From an uncultured Marvinbryantia sp. (GTDB lineage: Bacteria > Bacillota > Clostridia > Lachnospirales > Lachnospiraceae): a stretch of DNA of 64,000 nt. The first letter of the stretch is position 1; every line of letters begins with the position of its first letter. The DNA is taken from positions 1-64,000 of the forward strand of contig NZ_CAJKOX010000018.1 in assembly GCF_905201705.1 (NCBI RefSeq), written 5' to 3'. The position numbers and the translations under genes are program-made. The notes beneath the pieces were generated by a model. The model was given only the letters and a program-made list of their open reading frames with translations. It ran no database searches and was not told the origin of the DNA. Below, piece after piece: positions 49,693-58,800 of this stretch.

Positions 49693-51315
49693 CTACTCTT
49701 TTCTGCGGTTTTTATAATCCTTCGGGCTGCAGCCCACGATTTTCTTGAAAATGTAGCTGAAATAATGAGAGTCCTTGTAGCCTACCTCGTAGCCGATCTC
49801 CGCCGTGCGCATACTGGAGCACATCAGCAGCTCCTTCGCCTTATCGAGACGCACCTGCGTCAGATATTCCACAAAGGTCTGCCCCGTCTCCGCGCTGAAA
49901 ATCGCGCTGAAGTAGCTGGGGCTGATATTCACCTGGGACGCCACCGTGTTGAGGGACATATCCTCCCGCTGATAATTTTCCTGGATGAATTTACGCGCCT
50001 CCTCCAGCACGGCACTGTATTTTTTCATGGAATGGTGATCACGCAGCTTTAAGGTTTCCACAAATAAGCGGCTCACCTGTTCGCGCATACTCTCCGGCGA
50101 GGTTGCCACTGCCACAACCTCATTGATATCCCGGCAGCTTTCCGGCATATCATCCGTGCTGATGTTCAGCCCCGCCAGAAAATCCGTTGTCATAAAATAA
50201 AGATCCATCACCACATACTGGCGGTAGAGCATCGACTGGTAATTCTGCTCGCCGATGTCCAGGAAGTACTCGTCCAGGAAGTTGCCGACCTCCTCCAGCG
50301 TACCGCTGCGCAGGAATTTATCGACCAGCTCCCGCTCTTTTTTCTTTGAGCGCATATTGCTGATGTCGATCCGGTTTTCCTCCCCGCTGTGCAGACGGAC
50401 AACGTCGGCGGAGTATAATATCTGGTTCGGCTCTGTGAAAAAGCGGCTGGCAAACGCTTTTCCTGCCTCCCGATACGAGAGCGGAATATCGCCGAGACGC
50501 CGCACCACCGTGCCGATACCGCCGAAATATTCCAGATCCGGATAGCCTCCCACCAGCTCCGTCAGCTCTCTTCTACACGTTTCCAGGCACTCCTGTGCTT
50601 CCTCCTCCGAGTGCGCCTTGATGAGGAACACCCAGCCCTCCGAGCTTCGCTCAAAGGTGAGTACATTTTCCCACCCGGCACTCATCTCCAGAATCTTATC
50701 CGACACCTCGATAGTATCCTTCGAACAGCTGGTGGAGTCCCCGCCCTGCATAATCTTAAAGAGGAATACCAGATAGGCCGACGCTGTGAAATCCATCCCG
50801 ACCTTCTGACCGCCCTCCAAAAGCTCCGCTGTCGTCAGCTTGTTTGCTACCAGCGCATTCCAGAGCTTCTGCTGCTCCAGATGGACGTTTTCCTCCATCT
50901 CCTTTTTGTAGCGCTCCATCATGCGGTCGTACTCGCGCTCCTTGTCGATAAGCGCGCCGACCTCCTTCACCGCCTCCAGAAGCTTTGCGGAGCTGATCGG
51001 CTTTAAGAGATACTGCGTGACGCCGATGTTGATCGCCTGTTTTGCATAGTCAAATTCATTGTAGCCGCTGAGGATCAGAATTTTGATCTGCGGCATCTCT
51101 TTTTTGACAATGCGGCTGAGCTCCAGTCCGTCCATAAACGGCATTTTAATATCGGTGATCAGTATGTCCGGTTTTTCCTTCTTTATAAGCGGATAGGCCA
51201 GCTCTCCGTCGCTGGCCTCTCCTACAAATTCGAATCCTTCTTTTTCCCACGGAATGTTATTTTTAATGCCATTCCGCATAACTACCTCGTCTTCTACCAA
51301 AAATACCTTTAACAT
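49693..51315 (-). CDS. YesN-type response regulator, AraC-family output
   Basis: A 540-residue regulator. Receiver: KVFLVEDEVVMRNGIKNNIP, phospho-Asp in LITDIKMPFMDGLEL, and LKPISSAKLLE. A long ~250-residue linker with a coiled-coil segment follows, then a two-HTH AraC domain (LNTVASQVNISPSYFSAIFS, VRLDKAKELLMCSSMRTAEI, GYKDSHYFSYIFKKIVGCSP). It ends four bases from the kinase start and likely controls the arabinose operons. Confidence 0.93.
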   Translation of the reverse strand: MLKVFLVEDEVVMRNGIKNNIPWEKEGFEFVGEASDGELAYPLIKKEKPDILITDIKMPFMDGLELSRIVKKEMPQIKILILSGYNEFDYAKQAINIGVTQYLLKPISSAKLLEAVKEVGALIDKEREYDRMMERYKKEMEENVHLEQQKLWNALVANKLTTAELLEGGQKVGMDFTASAYLVFLFKIMQGGDSTSCSKDTIEVSDKILEMSAGWENVLTFERSSEGWVFLIKAHSEEEAQECLETCRRELTELVGGYPDLEYFGGIGTVVRRLGDIPLSYREAGKAFASRFFTEPNQILYSADVVRLHSGEENRIDISNMRSKKKERELVDKFLRSGTLEEVGNFLDEYFLDIGEQNYQSMLYRQYVVMDLYFMTTDFLAGLNISTDDMPESCRDINEVVAVATSPESMREQVSRLFVETLKLRDHHSMKKYSAVLEEARKFIQENYQREDMSLNTVASQVNISPSYFSAIFSAETGQTFVEYLTQVRLDKAKELLMCSSMRTAEIGYEVGYKDSHYFSYIFKKIVGCSPKDYKNRRKE

Positions 51316-51318
51316 CTG

Positions 51319-52008
51319 TTATTTTCCCTGTCCGTAATACGCGTTTGCCCCATGCTTTCTGTAGTAATGCTTGTCCTGCAGATCCTGCGGAGCCGGCTGT
51401 ACCTGCGGATTGATCATCTCACAGCGCGCCGCCATCTTTGCCACTTCCTCCAGAACTACGGCATTGTGCACCGCCTCGTGACCATCCTTGCCCCAGGTGA
51501 ACGGTCCGTGATTTTTACAGAGTACCGCGGGAACCGCTTCGTAATCCTTATCCTTGAAGAAATCCACGATCAGCAGACCGGTATTTTTTTCATACTCCTT
51601 AAATTCATCCCCGGTGAGGCAGCGCGCGCATGGCACCTCTCCGTAAATGTAATCCGCATGCGTCGTGCCGTAGCATGGAATACTCCGTCCCGCCTGCGCC
51701 CAGCTCGTCGCCCATGCGGAGTGCGTATGTACCACGCCGCCGATCTTTTCAAACGCCTTGTAAAGCTCCAGGTGCGTCGGCGTGTCAGAGGAGGGATTAT
51801 ATTTTCCCTCCACCTTATTTCCATTTAAATCCATCAGAACCATATCGTCCGGCGTCAGCTTGTCATAATCCACGCCGCTCGGCTTGATCGCGAAAATCCC
51901 CATCTCGCGGTCGATCTCGCTGACATTTCCCCAGGTAAAAGTCACCAGTCCATATTTCGGAAGCAGCATATTTGCTTCATATACCCTTTTTTTCAGTTCC
52001 TCTAACAT
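51319..52008 (-). CDS. araD: L-ribulose-5-phosphate 4-epimerase
   Basis: Converts L-ribulose-5-P to D-xylulose-5-P (229 aa). Zinc site residues are visible in GVVHTHSAWATSWAQ (His95/His97 equivalents), and a later His in HGPFTWGKDGHEAV; LVTFTWGNVSEIDR is the N-terminal class II aldolase motif. It sits between araB and the response regulator; standard family length and fully intact. Confidence 0.95.
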   Translation of the reverse strand: MLEELKKRVYEANMLLPKYGLVTFTWGNVSEIDREMGIFAIKPSGVDYDKLTPDDMVLMDLNGNKVEGKYNPSSDTPTHLELYKAFEKIGGVVHTHSAWATSWAQAGRSIPCYGTTHADYIYGEVPCARCLTGDEFKEYEKNTGLLIVDFFKDKDYEAVPAVLCKNHGPFTWGKDGHEAVHNAVVLEEVAKMAARCEMINPQVQPAPQDLQDKHYYRKHGANAYYGQGK

Positions 52009-52029
52009 TTTTCCACCTCATCTGAATTT

Positions 52030-53634
52030 TTATACCGTCTCCACTGCCGCGCGCTCTACTGCCAGCGCTTTGGTGTAGTTTTCAATAAACTTGTTGAAGC
52101 CTTCCACATCCGCCGGATCCGGGCTCAATGTCTCGCCCTTCTGCCCCGCGAATACCTTGTTGTTCAGATAAGCGTCCAGCGTCTCGCCCTCTTCTTTATT
52201 CTTCATGTAGGCAGCCAGAAGCGCGATACCCCATGCACCGCCCTCGCCTGCCGTCTCCATGCAGGTAACCGGAACGTTTGCCGCAGCCGCCATGATGCTC
52301 TGGCCGACGCCCTTTGTCTTGAACAAACCGCCGTGTCCCATCAGTTCATCCAGCGCAACATGCTCCTGTTCAAAGAGGATATCCATACCGATTTTCAGCG
52401 CTGCCAGCGAGCTGTACAGGTGCGTGCGCATAAAGTTCGCCAGATTAAATTTCGCATCCGGCGTGCGCACAAACAGCGGACGTCCCTCGTCGAAGCCGGT
52501 TACCGGCTCGCCGGAGAAGTAGCACCAGGACAGCAGACCGCCGCAGTCCTTGTCTCCCTCCAGCGCCTTGTTGTACAGCGTGCCGAATAATTTGTTCATA
52601 TCCACTTCCATTCCGCAAGCTTCCATAAATTCACGGAAAATGCCTACCCACGCATTCAGATCGGAGGTACAGTTGTTGCAGTGCACCATCGCCACCAGGC
52701 TGCCGTCCGGCGTGGTAACAAGGTCCAGCTCCGGATATGCCCTGGAAAGCTCCTTTTCCAGAACGACCATCGCAAACACAGAGGTACCTGCAGAAACATT
52801 TCCGGTACGCTGCTTTACGCTGTTGGTTGCCGCCATGCCAGTGCCTGCGTCGCCCTCCGCCGGGCAAACCGGAATGCCTGCCTGCAGCTTTCCGCTCACG
52901 TCCAGACGCTTTGCGCCTTCCTCGGTCAGCACGCCTGCGTTTTCACCGGCAACTAAAACCTTCGGCAGAATATCGCGCAGCTTCCACGGGAAGTTTTTCT
53001 CCGCCACCAGCGCGTCGAATTTCTGCACCATCGTCTCGTCATAATCCTTTGTTTTCGGGTCGATCGGGAACATACCGGAAGCATCGCCCACGCCGAGCGC
53101 TTTTTCGCCGGTCATCTGCCAGTGAATATAGCCGGCCAGCGTCGTGAGGTAGGTGATATCCTTCACATGCTCCTCGCCGTTTAAGATCGCCTGATAGAGA
53201 TGCGCAATGCTCCATCTCTGCGGAATGTTGTAGTTGAACAGGTCAAACAGCTTTCCTGCCGCTTCGCCCGTCATCGTATTTCTCCAGGTGCGGAACGGCA
53301 CCAGCAGCTCGTCCTTCTCATTGAACGCCATATAGCCGTGCATCATCGCGGAAAAGCCGATCGCACCGATGTTTGTCAGCTCCAGATCATACTGCTTCTT
53401 CACATCCGCCGCCATGTCTGCGTAGGCGTCCTGCAGACCTGTCCAGATGTCATCCAGCGTGTAGGTCCAGATATTGTTCTCCAGACGGTTCTCCCACTCG
53501 TGGCTGCCTGCCGCGATCGGATTGCTCTCAGAGTCGATCAGCACCGCCTTGATCCTGGTGGAGCCAAATTCGATACCGAGCGCTGTCTTTGCGTTTTGTA
53601 TATCTTCTTTAATCAGATTGATTTCTCTGCTCAT
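52030..53634 (-). CDS. araB: FGGY-family ribulokinase
   Basis: A 534-residue sugar kinase phosphorylating L-ribulose. N-terminal ALGIEFGSTRIKAVLID is the first ATPase motif; IGAIGFSAMMHGYMAFNEKD the substrate region; GNVSAGTSVFAMVV and GGLFKTKGVGQSIMAAA are C-terminal domain motifs. Not the classical E. coli AraB type but the FGGY variant typical of Clostridia; function is supported by its place between araA and araD. Confidence 0.92.
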   Translation of the reverse strand: MSREINLIKEDIQNAKTALGIEFGSTRIKAVLIDSESNPIAAGSHEWENRLENNIWTYTLDDIWTGLQDAYADMAADVKKQYDLELTNIGAIGFSAMMHGYMAFNEKDELLVPFRTWRNTMTGEAAGKLFDLFNYNIPQRWSIAHLYQAILNGEEHVKDITYLTTLAGYIHWQMTGEKALGVGDASGMFPIDPKTKDYDETMVQKFDALVAEKNFPWKLRDILPKVLVAGENAGVLTEEGAKRLDVSGKLQAGIPVCPAEGDAGTGMAATNSVKQRTGNVSAGTSVFAMVVLEKELSRAYPELDLVTTPDGSLVAMVHCNNCTSDLNAWVGIFREFMEACGMEVDMNKLFGTLYNKALEGDKDCGGLLSWCYFSGEPVTGFDEGRPLFVRTPDAKFNLANFMRTHLYSSLAALKIGMDILFEQEHVALDELMGHGGLFKTKGVGQSIMAAAANVPVTCMETAGEGGAWGIALLAAYMKNKEEGETLDAYLNNKVFAGQKGETLSPDPADVEGFNKFIENYTKALAVERAAVETV

Positions 53635-53646
53635 GTTCGTTTCCTC

Positions 53647-55143
53647 CTATCTATACACGATACTGCCAAGCTGCAGGTCGCGCTTGAAATTGCGGATGGT
53701 GGTATCCTTGTCGATGTAAACCGCCTCAATACCCATCGCGTTTGCCCAGTCGCCCATCTGCTCCGCTGTCAGATCGTAGCTGAACGCGGTGTGATGCGCG
53801 CCGCCTGCAAGGATCCATGCCTCTGCGCCGGTCTTTAAGTTCGGCTGCGGCGTCCAGAATGCGGTTGCAACCGGAAGCTTCGGCATCGGCTTTTCCACCT
53901 TCTTGCACTCTACTTCATTGATGATCAGACGGAAGCGGTTGCCGAGATCAATGAGTGATGTTGCGATCGCCGGACCGGTCTTGGAGGTATACACAAGACG
54001 CGCCGGATCCTCACGGTCGCCCATGGAAAGCGGGCACACCTTAATGCCGATCGGACCATCCGCAACAGACGGGCAAACCTCCAGCATATGCGCCTGCAGG
54101 ATGCCTTCCTTGCCCGGCACCAGATTGTATGTATAGTCTTCCATGAAGGAGGTACCCTTCGGATTCTTCACGCCCGCCGTCATGATCTTCATCAGGCGAA
54201 CCATTGCCGCGGTCTTCCAGTCGCCCTCGCCGCCAAAGCCATATCCTTTTTCCATCAAACGCTGGATAGCAAGTCCCGGAAGCTGCTTCAGCGCGCCAAG
54301 ATCGCCGAAGTGCGTAACGATCGCCTGATAGTTTTTCTCCTCCAGGAATTTTTCAAAACCGATCTCGATGCCTGCCTGCACCGCTACATGCTCCCGGAAT
54401 TCCTTCGGATCTCTGCCCTCCAGGATGATGTCGTATTTGCTGTAGTATTCCTCAACCAGCGCGTCGATCTCGTTCTGCGGTACCGCCGCCACATATTCTG
54501 CGATCTCGTTCACCGGATAAGCGTCGATCTCCCAGCCAAATTTGATCTGCGCCTCTACCTTATCGCCCTCCGTCACGGCAACATTTCTCATATTGTCTGC
54601 GATACGGCACACGCGGATGTGGCTGCTCTCCATGATACCGATCGCCGTCAGCATCCATGACGCGATCTGCTCCTGCACGTCGCGGTCTTCCCAGTAGCCC
54701 ATGATCACCTTGCGCTCGATTCCCATGCGGGATACGATGTGACCGTACTCGCGGTCGCCGTGCGCGGACTGGTTCTCGTTCATGAAATCCATGTCGATCG
54801 TGTCGTACGGGATTTCACGGTTAAACTGCGTGTGGAAATGCATGAGCGGTTTACGGAACTCCTGCAGTCCCAGGATCCAGGACTTCGCCGGGGAGAACGT
54901 GTGCATCCAGGTGATAACGCCCGCACAGCTCTCATCCGCATTCGCCTCGTTGAACGTCTTGCGGATCAGTTCGTTGGTGATCAGCGTCGGCTTCCAGACG
55001 ATCTCATACGGAAGCACCCCCGATTTGTTTAATGCATCTACGATAATTCTGGAGTGCTCCGCCACATGTGCAAGGCACTCATCGCCATAAAGATCCTGTG
55101 AACCTGTACAAAACCAAAACTTGTAATCCTTTGCCGCTTTCAT
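53647..55143 (-). CDS. araA: L-arabinose isomerase
   Basis: A 498-residue isomerase turning L-arabinose into L-ribulose. Active-site Glu residues lie in KGYGFGGEGDWKTAA and FMEDYTYNL, His ligands in QAHMLEVCPSVADG and GGAHHTAFSYDLTAEQMGDW. First gene of the ara operon; ATG at 55143 chosen with CAGGAGGG upstream (a longer frame to 55176 lacks support). Its neighbour araB begins 12 bases after the stop. Confidence 0.96.
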   Translation of the reverse strand: MKAAKDYKFWFCTGSQDLYGDECLAHVAEHSRIIVDALNKSGVLPYEIVWKPTLITNELIRKTFNEANADESCAGVITWMHTFSPAKSWILGLQEFRKPLMHFHTQFNREIPYDTIDMDFMNENQSAHGDREYGHIVSRMGIERKVIMGYWEDRDVQEQIASWMLTAIGIMESSHIRVCRIADNMRNVAVTEGDKVEAQIKFGWEIDAYPVNEIAEYVAAVPQNEIDALVEEYYSKYDIILEGRDPKEFREHVAVQAGIEIGFEKFLEEKNYQAIVTHFGDLGALKQLPGLAIQRLMEKGYGFGGEGDWKTAAMVRLMKIMTAGVKNPKGTSFMEDYTYNLVPGKEGILQAHMLEVCPSVADGPIGIKVCPLSMGDREDPARLVYTSKTGPAIATSLIDLGNRFRLIINEVECKKVEKPMPKLPVATAFWTPQPNLKTGAEAWILAGGAHHTAFSYDLTAEQMGDWANAMGIEAVYIDKDTTIRNFKRDLQLGSIVYR

Positions 55144-55178
55144 TTTAACCCTCCTGTAAGCATAATTTGATATCATCC

Positions 55179-55208
55179 AGTATACACCAAAAGGAGTGCA
55201 AAGGACAA
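55179..55208 (-). promoter_or_regulatory. Putative promoter of the ara operon
   Basis: TTGTCC (55208-55203), 18 bases, TATACT (55184-55179) preceded by TG, on the minus strand. No clear operator is visible. The rest of 55210-55450 holds the hairpin repeat at 55366-55403 and otherwise nothing recognisable. Confidence 0.5.
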
Positions 55209-55365
55209 GTTGTGTTTTATAGATTTTTGTTGAATATTTTTGTATTTATAAAACCACGCACCAGTTTTCTGCATATGATCCCTCCTCCTGTACTGTCCAC
55301 ATACCTTGTAACAGTTTTGTTACTGATAGATTAACATGTAAAAATGCTTTTCGCAAAACACGCAA

Positions 55366-55403
55366 AAAACTGCCCGGGCAAGTTGACTTGTCAAAGGCAG
55401 CTT
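55366..55403. repeat. Hairpin repeat also present at 61418-61456
   Basis: AAAAAACTGCCCGGGCA then AAAGGCAG(C/T)TT; the copy near 61418 has AAAAAACTGCCCGCGCA and AAAGGCAGTTT. Both fold into stem-loops. Confidence 0.55.
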
Positions 55404-55451
55404 TTGGGCAGCAGATTTGTTTCATTCAAAATAGGACATTTATATTATTTA

Positions 55452-55480
55452 TTGAAATTCATTTCAGCATATGTTATAAT
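55452..55480 (+). promoter_or_regulatory. Promoter of the 28-aa peptide gene
   Basis: TTGAAA (55452-55457), 17 bases, TATAAT (55475-55480). Predicted RNA begins near 55487 with GTTACCG, which is complementary to CGGTAAC at 55617-55623, right after the stop codon. Confidence 0.75.
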
Positions 55481-55528
55481 TTTCCTGTTACCGCCTCCGA
55501 TACCAGGTACGGGAGGGAGGTGCTTTGC

Positions 55529-55615
55529 ATGGAGTTTGCTTTATCTTTTATTATTGCCGTTACGGCTGGCGTAGTTTGCCACTATGTCATCAAATGGTTA
55601 GACGGCGATAAATAG
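55529..55615 (+). CDS. 28-residue membrane peptide
   Basis: MEFALSFIIAVTAGVVCHYV plus IKWLDGDK: one membrane helix and a short charged tail. GGGAGGGAGG lies seven bases upstream. A consensus promoter, an mRNA 5' end able to pair with the 3' side of the gene, and a terminator at 55659-55692 make this a compact monocistronic unit. Peptides of this type recur in gut Clostridia genomes; type I toxin or regulatory membrane peptide is an inference. No antisense promoter as good as that of the 5529-5633 locus was seen. Confidence 0.65.
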   Translation: MEFALSFIIAVTAGVVCHYVIKWLDGDK

Positions 55616-55658
55616 TCGGTAACTAGCCTATGGTCTAAGCCGCCATTAAAAAGGAATA

Positions 55659-55692
55659 GAAAATCCTCCGGATAGCCGTCCGGGGGATTTTC
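55659..55692. terminator. Terminator of the 28-aa peptide unit
   Basis: GAAAATCCTCCGG pairs with CCGGGGGATTTTC; it is nearly symmetrical and may work in both directions. Confidence 0.75.
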
Positions 55693-55817
55693 GTCTGTCA
55701 CTCTGCATGGAGTAACGCTTTATCTTTTTGCCTGCTGGCATTATAGCATATACCGTTTTAAAATGCAATATTCCTCAAATATCTTTTTTCACATTTTCAG
55801 TCCCAAAGTGTTACTGC

Positions 55818-58800
55818 TTATTCAATTGTCACACTGCTTCCGGTACCTTCCGCACCGCGTTTCTTGGTAATGATAATCTTTTTGTCGATCCGTTCTTTTA
55901 ATTCTGCCACATGGGAAATAATTCCTACCATACGATTTCCTTCCGAAAGCTCTCCAAGCGCTTTCATCGCCTGATCCAGAGCCTCCTCGTCCAAGGAACC
56001 AAACCCTTCATCCACGAACATGGAATCCAGCCGGATCCCTCCTGCATAAGACTGGATCTCATCGGACAACCCCAGCGCCAGTGACAGAGATGCCTGAAAG
56101 GATTCGCCGCCGGAAAGGGTTTTGACGCTTCGCTCCGATCCATTGTAATGATCGATAACATTCAGCTCCAATCCGGCTTTCTCCTTTTTATTTTCGCCAT
56201 CCTCCTGCCGTTTCAGCTCATACTGTCCGCCGCTCATCGTCATCAGCCGCAGGTTTGCCCTGCGTAAGATCCTGTCCAGATACGCCATCTGCACATAGGT
56301 TTCCAGCTCGATCTTTCGTTTGCCTCCAAGATTCCCGTTTGCCGTATCTGACAGCGATTTTACCCACATGTACTCCTGTTCCACCGCTATCATAGTTTCC
56401 TGCCTGCCCTGAACTTCCTGTAAAATTCTCTGATTATTCCGGATTGCAGCATCCTGTGCTGTGCGCTTTTCCGTAAACATCGTCTTTTTCTCAAGACGCT
56501 GCTGCCTTCTTTCGGAAATCGCCTTCTCATCCAGCCGCTCCGCTGTCTCAAGCTGACCCAAAAGAGTGTTTTCTGCGGCGCGAAGCTGCGTCTCTTTTGT
56601 CTTGCCCTCCCGCCAGCTTTCCTCCGCCGCTCCGGCCTCCTCCTCGATCTGCTTTTTCTGTTTTTCCAGCGCCGTAATCTGCTGCTCTGTCTCCTCTTTC
56701 GAACGCCCGTCAAGAGCACAGAGAAGCTCCTCACGCTGCTGCACAAGCTTTTCATGATCTGCTCTCAGACCGGCCAGAGTAAGACCGAGCTGCTGGATAG
56801 CATCTCCAAGCTCTGCGATTTTCCGCTCTCTGGCAGGAATCTGCTGCTCCAGCTCTTCCTTTTGCTGAAGCTTCCGCTCATTTATACCGATTTCTGCCTC
56901 TGTCTCCTGCAAAGCCTCGCCAAGCATCCGGACTGCCTGCATCATCCACTGCGCCTGCTGCTCCTCCGGTTCCGAAGCTGCCATCTGAAACGCATCCTTC
57001 CAGGGCATGTCCCTTCGCATAAGACAGCGTACCTGTTTCCGTTTCTCTTCTGCCTTTTTGCTTTTTTGAACCTCCAGGGAACTAAGCAGCTCCTGCAGTC
57101 TCTCTCTGCAGCCGGAAAGACGTTTTTCCGATGCCGCTTTTCTTTCTTCCGCCTGCTTGCGAAGCCCGATTTCCTTCTCCGTTTCCCTCTGCTGTCTTTC
57201 ATTTTCCTGTATCAGGGACGCAAGCCCAAGCAGGGCATTTTCTGTTGTTCCGGCAGAATCTGCCGGCTCCCCGATATGCGTTTCCGCCTGTGCAAAGGCA
57301 TCCCGAATCTCGTCCAAATGCAGAATCCGTTCTGCCTCTTTACACATCTGCTGCTCAAGCGCCCGGCTTCTGCCTGCCAGATCGTCCGCTTCCCGGCGGA
57401 TTTCTGTGTTTTCCTTCTCTGCCTGCTCCAGTTCCTTCTTAAGCTTCTGCTCCTGCTTTTTCCACGCTTCCTGATTTCGTCTTCTTTCTTCCGCCTCCTT
57501 GAGGTTATTGGAAAGCTGCACTTCATAATTATCCAGCTTCTGTCCGATTCTCTGAAGAAGCCCTTTTTCCGGTACGGCTTCCCCGCTGCTTTCAAAAACA
57601 GCAAGCTCTTCCTCAAATCCCGCCTCCTTCGCCGGAAGCTCCAGGGCTGCTTTTTTTAGCTGCGACAGCTTTTCCAGCTTCTGTCCGTCTGCACTTGCCT
57701 GCTCTTCCCGTTTTTGCTGAAGCATCTGCCGGAGGTTTTGTATTTCCGCTTCTTCCTGTTCAAGCAGCGCCGTTAATTCCTGCTCTCTGTTTTTTTCCGC
57801 ATCCGCTTTTTCCTGCGCAAGGACAAGCTTCTGTTCTTCCTGCGTCAGCGCCTCTTTTTTCGCAGCAATTTCTGTGCGAATCTGTTCCAGTGAAATGCGC
57901 TCCCAAAAGGCCTTTGCTGCTTCCTGAATTTCTGCCTTTGCATCATCAATCTGCTCCCTTTTATGACCTGCATCACTGCTCAGACGATGGGTTGCTTCCT
58001 CCGAAACGGAAAGCACTTTCTTTTTGACCTCCAGCTCTTCCTCCTTCAGTGCTTCCCCGGATAATCGGGCAGGGGATGGATGATGAACGGCTCCGCACAC
58101 AGGGCATGGTTCTCCTTCCTTCAGGTGCTGTGCCAGCACCCCGGCCCGTTCATCTAAAAACTGTTTTTCCAGACCGTGATACTCTGCTCTCAATTCCTCT
58201 GTTTTTTGGAAAGCCTGTTCGTACCGGGCCAGCACCTGCTGATATTGTGTTTCCGATTCAGATAGCTTTTTTACTTTCCGCTCCAGTTCCTGCAGCTTTT
58301 CCTTTTTTTGTTCAACAGAGTCCTGCTCCCTGGAAAGATGCAGCAGCCGGAGGTCCGCACCCTTCACACTCTCCCATTCTTCCTTATGTTTCTGATGTTC
58401 CTTCCGACATGCCTCCTCCTGCACAGAAAGCCTTTCCATTTCTTCCGCTGCTTTTTTTGAAGCTTTCTCCAAAGTCATCAGCGCCTTTGCAAAGCCTTTG
58501 TACTCACTGCTTTTGCCCTCCAGCTCTGTAAGACGATGACTGCATTCCAGCTCCGCCTCACCGGCGCCTTCCACTTCCAGAAGCTTTTCCCCAAGCTCCT
58601 CCAACGCCTTTTTCAAAGCAGAAATGTCCTTCTCCGAAGCATCAAATGCTTTTTTCCGGTTCCGATACTGCCCTGCTGCCGACGACCAGTCTGATTGGTA
58701 CTGTTCCAGGTTGTTCTTCCAGGAAAGATACCTTTCCCGTTTACTCTGCAGGGAAATTAGAACAGCATCGTGATCCTTTCGCTGTGCCATCTCCCCCTCC

